From: CAZEDK01 sp964511025
GTDB lineage: Bacteria > Patescibacteriota > Gracilibacteria > UBA1369 > GWF2-33-10
DNA: 6,401 bases
Assembly: GCA_964511025.1 (NCBI GenBank)
Contig: CAZEDK010000056.1
Location: forward strand, 1-6,401
Direction of reading: 5' to 3'
The notes under the pieces are model-generated. The model searched no databases and had not been told where the DNA came from. It was given only the letters and a program-made list of their open reading frames with translations. The position numbers and the translations under genes are program-made. Below, one piece after another: positions 1 through 5,541 of the stretch (the stretch's first letter is position 1; each line of letters starts with the position of its first letter).

Positions 1-35
1 GTATAAATACACTAATCATGTATTTAATAAAATAT

Positions 36-321
36 ATGCAAAATTTGATTAATCAATATTACGAAAAATATTTAGATTATCTGAGGGATTTATTGAAATA
101 TCCTTCAGTATTTACTGAACCAAAAGATGTTCAAAAAGCTATTAATTATTGTAAAAAAGTTTTTGAAAAAAAGTAGCAAATCTACATATTTAATTGTTTT
201 GGAAAATAATGTAAAAGTATCAGATATCCCAACCCTTTGTATTTATACCGCAGAAAGAAGAAAATTAGTGAATGAAAACGATTTATCTTTATCTTATCAA
301 AATTATTGCAAGACCTGTTAA
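36..321 (+). pseudogene. Frameshifted N-terminal remnant, M20-family metallopeptidase-like
   Basis: An ATG at 36 opens 46 codons ending at TAG 174-176. The peptide contains YLDYLRDLLKYPSVFTEP and then a lysine-rich helix, which resembles the start of M20 amidohydrolases/dipeptidases (a helix, then the 'P-S-V' segment before the metal site). Directly before the stop is a run of seven A (166-172). Removing one A joins this frame to a second one that continues as SSKSTYLIVLENN to a TAA at 319-321, giving about 94 residues in total. M20 enzymes are normally 350-450 residues, and none of the metal-binding motifs (such as GHxD) follow, so this is a decayed or truncated copy and not an active enzyme. 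Its 3' end overlaps the convergent MgtC/DUF4010 gene by 33 nt. An in-frame ATG also exists at 18, and the frame is open to the left edge, so the true 5' end is uncertain. It could instead be an unrelated 46-residue peptide. The family assignment is from memory of sequence style, not from a search. Confidence 0.42.
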
Positions 322-1581
322 AGAAATTATAGCAAAACTTGTCATGATTGTTTTGGAAAATTCTTTTGTCCCAGATATATATGAAATAATTCCTTTAAAA
401 AACATATTTGATATTGTTACAATTGCTATGCCTTGTGATGCTAAGTGAATCAATTGCTCGTTATCATTTGCCATTTCTATCATTGAAAGACTGAAAACAT
501 CGACATCTATAATACCAGAGAGTATGCCAGCCAGATATATACCATTTTCTCCTAAATAATTTTTTGCGGCATAAGTTCCAAACAGCGTTAAAGTAAAAAA
601 TAATGCGAATTTTATTGCAGGTATTAATTTCAAAGGACTACTTTCTGTTATTTTATTTTTTCCATCTGGAATTGTGATTTGTTTATCTTTCACAAAATAA
701 AAATTGATGAAAGCGGTTACAAGAGTAACAAATAACATAACTCCAAATGGTATTAGCAGTTCAGTAAATAGATTTTTGTTGAATGCAAAAACTAATAAGC
801 CGATTCTAATAAACATTATTCCAGATCCTATAATTGTTGCTACGGCAAGTAGCCTATATAGTTTGTTTGCTTGTTTACTTTTTTCAGCCATGCTTTCTGT
901 AAGTGCGGTAGATGAAGCTAGCCCTCCCAAAATTGCTGTTACAAAAATACCTTTATTTTCTCCAATTAATTTTGTCAAAATGTAACCAATAAAATTTATA
1001 CCGAGTATTAGCAATACAAGTAACCAAATTTTATATGGATTAAAAATGTTCCAAGGATCTATTGTTGCATTTGGTAAGAGTGGCAAAACTACAAAAGAAA
1101 GCAATGCAAATTTCAAAGTTGCAGTAAATTCTTCATCTTTTATTTGTTTAGCAAAACTGTGTAGTGATTCTTTTTCAGATAAAATAAATGTAACCAAAAT
1201 AGCTGTAATGATAGCGATAGGTGGATTTATGTAAGTTGTGAACCCAATTATAAAAGCTATTGTCGCGGCCATTTCAGATGTCATACCGAATATTTGTTTG
1301 TATTTTAGTTTATTTGTATAATTAACCAACAAGAGAGCCAAAACAAAAATCATTGCAATTATTGCTACTGAAATTCCAATAATTGGTTGTAGATAGCTAC
1401 TGATAAACCCTAAAAGTGAAATAAATGAAAAAGTTCTGATGCCTCCAAATTCTTTTATCTTTATTCTTTGCTGGATTCTTTCTCGCTCCAAACCAATAAA
1501 AGCACCGAGTAATATTGAAATTACTAACTGAAGGACCAAGTAAAGGTTCAGACCATCCGTCAATAAAGATTTTATTGCCAT
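289..1581 (-). CDS. MgtC/SapB–DUF4010 family integral membrane protein
   Basis: This 430-residue polytopic membrane protein has about a dozen hydrophobic segments and no cleavable signal. The N-terminal third is MgtC/SapB-like: a first membrane helix running into GLERE (30-34), then GGIRTF (46-51), the usual MgtC signature. The remainder matches the DUF4010 pattern, with GGLASSTALTESMA (219-232) in the middle and SGIIDVDVFSLSM (355-367) near the end. Proteins with this fusion are widespread; transport or ion-homeostasis roles have been suggested, but the substrate is unknown, so no function is assigned here. The ATG at 1581 is preceded immediately by an in-frame TAA, which fixes the start. 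No ribosome-binding site lies at normal distance. The gene begins 27 nt after the ftcD stop on the same strand, so it is probably the last gene of the U32–ferredoxin–ftcD operon. I see no hairpin terminator after its stop, which lies inside the convergent peptidase remnant. Confidence 0.86.
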   Translation of the reverse strand: MAIKSLLTDGLNLYLVLQLVISILLGAFIGLERERIQQRIKIKEFGGIRTFSFISLLGFISSYLQPIIGISVAIIAMIFVLALLLVNYTNKLKYKQIFGMTSEMAATIAFIIGFTTYINPPIAIITAILVTFILSEKESLHSFAKQIKDEEFTATLKFALLSFVVLPLLPNATIDPWNIFNPYKIWLLVLLILGINFIGYILTKLIGENKGIFVTAILGGLASSTALTESMAEKSKQANKLYRLLAVATIIGSGIMFIRIGLLVFAFNKNLFTELLIPFGVMLFVTLVTAFINFYFVKDKQITIPDGKNKITESSPLKLIPAIKFALFFTLTLFGTYAAKNYLGENGIYLAGILSGIIDVDVFSLSMIEMANDNEQLIHLASQGIAIVTISNMFFKGIISYISGTKEFSKTIMTSFAIISLTGLAIILIR

Positions 1582-1608
1582 TTATTTTTAATGAATCTTT
1601 CCATTATA

Positions 1609-2529
1609 TCAGTTTTTTATAGCATTTTCTATGATTTTTGATTGATTGAAGTTTTTTAACTGTAAATATTTTGCAAATCCTTCAAATGTAGCGTTAAGTG
1701 GTATAAGTCCTATAAGTTCTGATTCTCTGATTTCAAATCCATATTTACTTGCTTCTTTTTTAATTTTGTCAAAAACAATTTTAGGTGGAGTTTTGTTAAA
1801 ATCAGTTAAATTCATAGATATTTGATAACAATCTTTAGTTTTTAAATAAAACCCAAAAGCTTTTACGCAAGGCAGTCCACCATCTTTTTCGCGAATAATT
1901 TTTGCAATTTTTTTTACTCTTTTTAAATAATTGTCCATTTCTAATTGTTCGCCAACTATTTTTAAATTTATGTTAAATGCAATCAGTATTTTTCTAGCAC
2001 CAATGCAAATTCCTCCAGCTTTACTGATTTTTTTAGGTCCGTAGTCAGGTGTTACATCAATATTGTTTGATATTTCATTTTTTAAAGTTTCAAATCTTCT
2101 GTTTCTAATATAAGCAAGATTTCTCCTTTTATTTGTTGTTGCAGCATATTCATATAAATAAACAGGAATATTTAAATTTTGAGCAACTTTTGTGCCAAGT
2201 TTTTTAGCTATTTTGATACAATCATTCATTTTAGCATTTTTTATTGGCACAAATGGCATAACATCACATGCGCCAATGGCTGGATGTACTCCGCTATGTT
2301 TTGACATATTTATTAGCTCTGTAGCTTTTTTAATTGCGTCAAAAGCAGCTTTTACTATTTTATTGCTACTACCAATAAATGTAATTACCGATCTGTTATG
2401 ATCTTTATCGGAACTATAGTCAATAATTTTAATAGTTTTGTTTTTTTTAATAGCTTGTATTATTTTCGCCAGAATTTTTTTATTCGAAGTAGAAAAATTT
2501 GGAACCGCTTCAATAATTTTTGAATTCAT
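1609..2529 (-). CDS. ftcD: Glutamate formimidoyltransferase (single-domain FtcD)
   Basis: This 306-residue protein has the length of the stand-alone formiminotransferase and lacks the cyclodeaminase domain of bifunctional FTCD. The family transfers the formimino group of N-formimino-glutamate to tetrahydrofolate in the cytosol, the last step of one histidine degradation route. It can also move the formyl group of 5-formyl-THF to glutamate. Visible family marks are VPNFS (9-13), DKDHNRSV (41-48), the catalytic-site region with His82 in KHSGVHPAIGACDVMPF (77-93), PVYLYEYAA, PDYGP, GGICIGAR, AFNINL and a C-terminal GLIPLNA. His82 coincides with the catalytic histidine number of the mammalian enzyme. 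The usual Arg after HP (HPRMGA) is Ala84 here, which is odd. The start ATG overlaps the ferredoxin gene by 20 nt, which indicates co-transcription. No histidine-utilisation genes (hutH/U/I) are nearby, so a folate-repair role is as likely as histidine catabolism. Confidence 0.88.
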   Translation of the reverse strand: MNSKIIEAVPNFSTSNKKILAKIIQAIKKNKTIKIIDYSSDKDHNRSVITFIGSSNKIVKAAFDAIKKATELINMSKHSGVHPAIGACDVMPFVPIKNAKMNDCIKIAKKLGTKVAQNLNIPVYLYEYAATTNKRRNLAYIRNRRFETLKNEISNNIDVTPDYGPKKISKAGGICIGARKILIAFNINLKIVGEQLEMDNYLKRVKKIAKIIREKDGGLPCVKAFGFYLKTKDCYQISMNLTDFNKTPPKIVFDKIKKEASKYGFEIRESELIGLIPLNATFEGFAKYLQLKNFNQSKIIENAIKN

Positions 2530-2752
2530 AATCCAATACTTTAATTATATTCATAGGGCAAGCTTTTGCTGCCATTTTGTTCATTGCTTTATCTTGTTCG
2601 AAAATGTTAGCAATGAAAATATTTTTCTTCTGTACAGAACATACGAGTTTTGATTTGCCATCTTTTTCATCCATTATCCAATTTTGTGGAGCTATAGTGA
2701 CGCAAGAATTGCAACCAATACATTTATATCGATAATGTTCTATTTTAGGCAT
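2510..2752 (-). CDS. Single [4Fe-4S] ferredoxin
   Basis: This small acidic/basic mixed protein of 80 residues carries one iron-sulfur binding set: CIGCNSC (Cys11, Cys14, Cys17) and a distant Cys65 in ACPMNII. The spacing is that of single-cluster 4Fe-4S ferredoxins, in which the second half-site is lost. Cys38 is an extra cysteine, not part of the canonical set. The N-terminal MPKIEHYRYKCIGC and the central MDEKDGKSKL resemble small ferredoxins I associate with Bacteroidota. It is a cytosolic one-electron carrier whose partner is not known. The gene overlaps the upstream U32 gene by 8 nt and the downstream ftcD by 20 nt, so translation of the three is probably coupled. The position suggests it supplies electrons to, or helps maintain the cluster of, the U32 protein, but that is inference. 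Upstream of its ATG there is only a weak purine stretch (AAGAAAA). Confidence 0.86.
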   Translation of the reverse strand: MPKIEHYRYKCIGCNSCVTIAPQNWIMDEKDGKSKLVCSVQKKNIFIANIFEQDKAMNKMAAKACPMNIIKVLDYEFKNY

Positions 2753-3986
2753 TTTTCTTTTTTAAAATATAAACTTTATCATTTTTTCTTGCCGTGTATT
2801 GGCATGGTATTGTAATAAGAGAGCCTCTACTTGCAATTTCTACAAAATTTTCATTGAACATTATTTCATTAATTTCTTCATAAATTATGCCAGTAGTATC
2901 TCCCATGATTGTTATTTTGTCTCCTTTTTTTAGATCGTAAGCTTGAAGTTTAATTTCAGCTATTTTGACTTTTGAATAATAGTGACTCACAAGTCCTGCA
3001 AATATTCTTTCTTCTGTTGCTTGGCTGCCAGAAGAATTGCTGAAATCAGGAATTTTTTTACCTAAGTAATATCCGTCACAAAATCCTCTGTTATATACAG
3101 ATTTTAGCCTTGTCATAAATTCTTCAATTTTTTCTTTTGTAAAATTTTTATTTTTTATCGCTTCCAAAGCCTCTTTATAAACTTGTGTTACCGTATAAAC
3201 ATAATCAGGCGATCTTCCACGTCCTTCAATTTTTAAAACACTTACACCACTTTCAATAATTTTATCCAGAAATGGTAAACAACATAAATCTTGTGGACTC
3301 ATGATGTATTGATTATCTACAATCATTTCATTGCCTGTTTCTTCGTCGATAATTTTGTATTTTTTTCTACATTCTTGTAGGCAAGCACCTCTTTGTGCGG
3401 ATGTATTAGACGTGATTAAGCTCATTTGACATCGACCGCTTTGAGCTATGCACAGTGCGCCATGTATAAAAATTTCAATTTTAACAAGTTTGCCATTTGG
3501 ACCTTTTATATTCTGTTCTTTAACATTGGTGCAAATTTTTTTTATCATTTCAAGATCGACTTCACGAGCAAGTACTATTGTATCGCAAAATTGTGCATAG
3601 AATTTAACTGATTCAAAATTCGATACTGATAACTGTGTTGATCCGTGCACAGATATTCCTATTTCTCTTGCATATTGCATTGCCGCTATATCTTGAATTA
3701 TGATTGCGGTAATGCTTGTTTCTTTTGCTTTATCAATAATTTTTTTCATTAAATTCAGATCGTGGTCATACAATATTGTATTTAAGGTTATGTATGTATT
3801 AACTTTCGCATTTTTGCACTGCTCTGAAATTTTTTCCAAATCTTCAATTGTAAAATTATCTGAAGATCTTGCTCTCATATTTAATTGCTCGATACCAAAA
3901 AAAACACTATCGCAACCTGCCTGAATCGCAGCAGTTAATGAAGCGAATGATCCCACTGGTGACAAAATTTCAATTTTATTTATCAA
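2745..3986 (-). CDS. U32-family protein (TrhP/RlhA-type, putative RNA hydroxylase; annotated peptidase U32)
   Basis: This 413-residue protein has the hallmark U32 segments: a first beta strand IEILSPVGSF (5-14), AGCDSVFFG (23-31) and the signature IFIHGALCIAQSGRCQMS (172-189). Then come RGACLQECRKKY (199-210), YIMSPQDLCC (227-236) and LKIEGRGRSPDYV (251-263). Cys179, Cys186, Cys202 and Cys206, plus Cys235/236, are positioned like the cluster-binding cysteines of TrhP, RlhA and UbiU/V. A C-terminal beta-barrel-like part follows (about 335-410, with KKGDKITIMGDT). 'Peptidase' is a historical label; characterised bacterial members such as TrhP and RlhA hydroxylate tRNA or 23S rRNA and need prephenate and Fe-S assembly. 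The length is closer to TrhP (YegQ/YrrO) than to the longer RlhA, but the exact substrate cannot be read from the sequence. The start is taken as TTG at 3984-3986: an in-frame TAA lies at 3993-3995 and no ATG precedes the first strand. It leads the minus-strand operon and faces tyrA. Confidence 0.9.
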   Translation of the reverse strand: MINKIEILSPVGSFASLTAAIQAGCDSVFFGIEQLNMRARSSDNFTIEDLEKISEQCKNAKVNTYITLNTILYDHDLNLMKKIIDKAKETSITAIIIQDIAAMQYAREIGISVHGSTQLSVSNFESVKFYAQFCDTIVLAREVDLEMIKKICTNVKEQNIKGPNGKLVKIEIFIHGALCIAQSGRCQMSLITSNTSAQRGACLQECRKKYKIIDEETGNEMIVDNQYIMSPQDLCCLPFLDKIIESGVSVLKIEGRGRSPDYVYTVTQVYKEALEAIKNKNFTKEKIEEFMTRLKSVYNRGFCDGYYLGKKIPDFSNSSGSQATEERIFAGLVSHYYSKVKIAEIKLQAYDLKKGDKITIMGDTTGIIYEEINEIMFNENFVEIASRGSLITIPCQYTARKNDKVYILKKKNA

Positions 3987-3999
3987 TTTGTTTTATTTA

Positions 4000-4007
4000 G
4001 AAATTTA
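4000..4007 (-). promoter_or_regulatory. Possible -7 element for the U32 operon
   Basis: Read on the minus strand this is TAAATTTC, one base from the Bacteroidota -7 consensus TAnnTTTG. It lies 13 bases before the TTG start of the U32 gene, so transcription would start almost at the start codon, giving a near-leaderless mRNA. No TTTG or TTG -33 partner is visible at 19-21 nt upstream, so support is weak. Confidence 0.25.
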
Positions 4008-4017
4008 ATTTAAATTT
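4001..4017. repeat. Perfect 8-1-8 palindrome in the divergent intergenic region
   Basis: AAATTTAA, one T, then TTAAATTT form a perfect inverted repeat halfway between the U32 and tyrA starts. Each arm contributes the TAAATTT core of a putative -7 element on opposite strands. It may therefore be a pair of abutting divergent promoters, an operator covering both, or simply AT-rich sequence. Confidence 0.35.
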
Positions 4018-4039
4018 GTTGCGTACTTATTTTAAATCT

Positions 4040-4870
4040 ATGTCTCTAAAAATCAAGACTAAGGTGATCGGTATTATTGGTGGAAAAGGTTGCATGGGAA
4101 ATTATTTTGCGAAACTTTTTAAAAAATTTGGTTTTAATGTTTTGATTTCAGATCTCAATACAAAATTGAACAATAAAGATTTAATAGAAAAATCTGATAT
4201 AGTCATTTTTTCTTTACCGTTGCATTTATCGATTCAAATAATAAAAGAAAATATAAAATTTCTAAGGGAAGATCAGCTTGTCATGGATTTTACATCTTTG
4301 AAACAAAAACAAATAAAAGAAATGCTTAAGTCAAAAGCGCAGATTATTGGTCTTCATCCAATGTTTGGTCCATCCGTTCATTCTCCAAAAAATCAAATCA
4401 TACTTTATAGTCCTGTTAGAACTCAATTAGAGAAAGAAATTAAAAAGTTTTTTGAAGCTTTTGGATTTGTCATACAAAAAATAGATCCAAAAAAACATGA
4501 TCAACTAATGTCCATCGTGCAGGTGCTTATACACTTCAAAGCTGTTGTCATTGGTAAAGCTCTTGAAAAAATGAAAATTAATATTGATGAGACTTTGAGT
4601 GTTGCAAGTCCTGCTTATGAAATGGAACTTGCAATGATTGGTAGAATTTTTGCGCAAAATTCGAAGCTGTATGGTGCAATAGAAATTATGAATCCCGAAA
4701 CTGAAAAAGTTTTAAAAATTTTGGAAAAGAGTTTTGATTTATACAAAGATATAGTTCTGAAAAAAGATTTAAATGCTTTTTGCAAAGAATTTGATCAAAC
4801 CTCAAAAAGTATGGGAGAATATTGTAAGGAAGCTTTAGATAAAACATCAAAAATATTTAAATATTTATAA
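4040..4870 (+). CDS. tyrA: Prephenate dehydrogenase (monofunctional TyrA)
   Basis: This NAD(P)-dependent enzyme oxidatively decarboxylates prephenate to 4-hydroxyphenylpyruvate in tyrosine synthesis, in the cytosol. From the ATG at 4040 it is 276 residues. A Rossmann fold opens with VIGIIGGKGCMG (9-20), and the acidic residue at the end of strand two is Asp38, favouring NAD. Then come SLPLHLS (58-64), DFTSLK with Ser86, and LHPMFGPS with His106, equivalent to the catalytic His197 of E. coli TyrA. The all-helical dimerisation domain follows with QVLIHF (161-166) and IGRIFAQ with Arg202, the likely prephenate carboxylate ligand. There is no chorismate mutase domain and no C-terminal ACT domain. 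An alternative TTG start at 4016 adds eight residues (MLRTYFKS), but it overlaps the predicted promoter, so ATG was preferred. The gene heads the plus-strand group; pheA follows after a toxin-antitoxin pair. Confidence 0.88.
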   Translation: MSLKIKTKVIGIIGGKGCMGNYFAKLFKKFGFNVLISDLNTKLNNKDLIEKSDIVIFSLPLHLSIQIIKENIKFLREDQLVMDFTSLKQKQIKEMLKSKAQIIGLHPMFGPSVHSPKNQIILYSPVRTQLEKEIKKFFEAFGFVIQKIDPKKHDQLMSIVQVLIHFKAVVIGKALEKMKINIDETLSVASPAYEMELAMIGRIFAQNSKLYGAIEIMNPETEKVLKILEKSFDLYKDIVLKKDLNAFCKEFDQTSKSMGEYCKEALDKTSKIFKYL

Positions 4871-4878
4871 AATAAGTT

Positions 4879-4905
4879 TTGTTTTTTGTGGAAAACTAGT
4901 ATAAA
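4879..4905 (+). promoter_or_regulatory. Possible promoter upstream of the antitoxin gene
   Basis: A TATAAA box at 4900-4905 (TATAAAAT if extended) lies in the 68-bp gap between tyrA and the antitoxin. TTGTTT at 4879-4884 is a poor -35 candidate with 15-bp spacing; alternatively TTTG at 4878-4881 lies 18 bp upstream. The predicted start near 4912 would leave a short leader. The element suggests the toxin-antitoxin genes, and through them pheA, can be transcribed separately from tyrA. Confidence 0.3.
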
Positions 4906-4908
4906 ATG

Positions 4909-4916
4909 TACATGTA
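4909..4916. promoter_or_regulatory. Candidate toxin-antitoxin operator palindrome
   Basis: TACATGTA is a perfect 8-bp palindrome just downstream of the TATAAA box, overlapping a second palindrome TGTACA (4907-4912). A related ACATTGTAA follows at 4921-4929. Ribbon-helix-helix antitoxins commonly repress their own operon by binding short palindromes at the promoter. Assignment as an operator rests only on position and symmetry. Confidence 0.28.
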
Positions 4917-4938
4917 AAACACATTGTAATCTCTATAT

Positions 4939-5169
4939 ATGAATTGTACTATTACAACAACGTTAGCCGAACCATGGTATAAATTTTTGCTTTCTCAGGC
5001 TGAAGAAAAAAAAGTATCAAGAAACAAAATCCTCGAAGAAGCTTTGAATGAATTACAAAAAAAAGAATTATTAAGGCAAATTGAAGAAGCTTGTAAAGAT
5101 GAGAAATTGATGAAAGAACAAGCACAAATTTGTAAAGAGTTTTCTAGAATGAGACCACAAATACCATAG
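4939..5169 (+). CDS. Ribbon-helix-helix-like antitoxin of a MazF/PemK-type toxin
   Basis: This 76-residue protein is encoded 9 bp upstream of a MazF/PemK toxin, the normal order for an antitoxin. Residues 3-40 fit a ribbon-helix-helix DNA-binding domain: a beta strand of alternating residues (CTITTTL), a helix ending in EEKKV, the turn SRNK, then helix ILEEALNEL. Residues 40-70 form a charged, probably helical tail that would wrap and neutralise the toxin, as in MazE-type systems. Only the toxin family makes the functional call solid; the antitoxin itself is assigned by fold-like pattern and neighbourhood. Expected activity is to inhibit the toxin and repress its own promoter, possibly at the TACATGTA palindrome upstream. 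No Shine-Dalgarno sequence precedes its ATG. The codon use and base composition look like the neighbours, so transfer, if any, is not recent by eye. Confidence 0.75.
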   Translation: MNCTITTTLAEPWYKFLLSQAEEKKVSRNKILEEALNELQKKELLRQIEEACKDEKLMKEQAQICKEFSRMRPQIP

Positions 5170-5178
5170 TTTTATATT

Positions 5179-5541
5179 ATGCAGTTTAAAAAGTACGATA
5201 TATGTATAGCGGACTTTGATCCAAAAAAGGGACGAAAGCAAGCTGGTGTTAGACCTTGTATTATATTACAAAGTAATGCTTTTAATAAGTTTTTTTTAAC
5301 AAGCTTAGTTGTGCCTTTAACAAGTAATATATCTAAGTGTTATCCAAGTGATTTTTTGATTCACCCATCAAAACCGAATGGTTTGGAAGAAACATCTCGA
5401 TATTTAGGCAGTCAAATGACGGTAATTGATAATATTTTTATTTTAGAGAAGATCGGAGTTTTAGAAGAAAGATATTTTGATGATATAAAATTATCTATAA
5501 AAATGATTTGTGATTTAGATGATAAATTTTTTACTCCATGA
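5179..5541 (+). CDS. mazF: MazF/PemK-family mRNA interferase toxin
   Basis: This protein of 120 residues has the length of MazF/PemK endoribonucleases, which cut mRNA at short sequences and stall growth when the antitoxin is lost. Family marks in order are the opening strand KYDICIADFDPKKGRKQAG (5-23), GVRPCIILQ with Arg25 (23-31), VVPLTSN with Thr48 (44-50), SQMTVID (78-84) and KIGVLEE (91-97). Arg25 and Thr48 match the positions known as active-site residues in Bacillus subtilis MazF, so the enzyme looks intact. The usual Gln-Xaa-Arg-Thr-Ile-Asp stretch is SQMTVID here, a tolerated variation. It follows the antitoxin by 9 bp. Its TGA stop overlaps the pheA ATG by 4 nt (ATGA), so pheA translation is probably coupled to toxin translation, an unusual arrangement. 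The cleavage sequence cannot be predicted from the protein. Confidence 0.9.
   Translation: MQFKKYDICIADFDPKKGRKQAGVRPCIILQSNAFNKFFLTSLVVPLTSNISKCYPSDFLIHPSKPNGLEETSRYLGSQMTVIDNIFILEKIGVLEERYFDDIKLSIKMICDLDDKFFTP

Larger units (their letters stand above)
3987..4018 (+). promoter_or_regulatory. Bacteroidota-like promoter for tyrA
   Basis: TTTG at 3987-3990 is followed after 20 bases by TAAATTTG at 4011-4018, matching the TTTG / TAnnTTTG (-33/-7) arrangement described for Bacteroides. Transcription would begin near 4023-4026, leaving a leader of about 15 nt before the ATG at 4040. That would exclude the in-frame TTG codons at 4016 and 4019 as starts. In DNA this AT-rich, partial matches are common. 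The complete pair with correct spacing in a 53-bp divergent gap makes it worth recording. Confidence 0.42.

Noticed and set aside
5..12. AAATACAC at both window ends (5-12 and 6394-6401), suggesting a circular molecule or flanking repeat
   Set aside because: Eight bases of AT-rich sequence recur easily by chance, and flanking bases differ.
704..1234. Plus-strand open frames inside the MgtC-like gene
   Set aside because: They are antisense to a well-supported membrane-protein gene and have no recognisable protein character; the same holds for plus-strand frames inside ftcD and the U32 gene.
4016..4039. TTG at 4016 as the tyrA start
   Set aside because: It overlaps the predicted -7 element and adds eight residues before the first Rossmann strand with no family support; ATG 4040 fits better.
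4851..4866. Perfect 16-bp AT-only palindrome at the end of tyrA
   Set aside because: It consists of the codons for the KIFKYL tail in AT-rich sequence, contains no G or C to make a stable hairpin, and is not followed by a clear U-tract.
4875..4897. Inverted repeat AGTTTT/AAAACT after tyrA as a terminator
   Set aside because: Six weak pairs with an 11-base loop and no downstream T run; not a credible intrinsic terminator.
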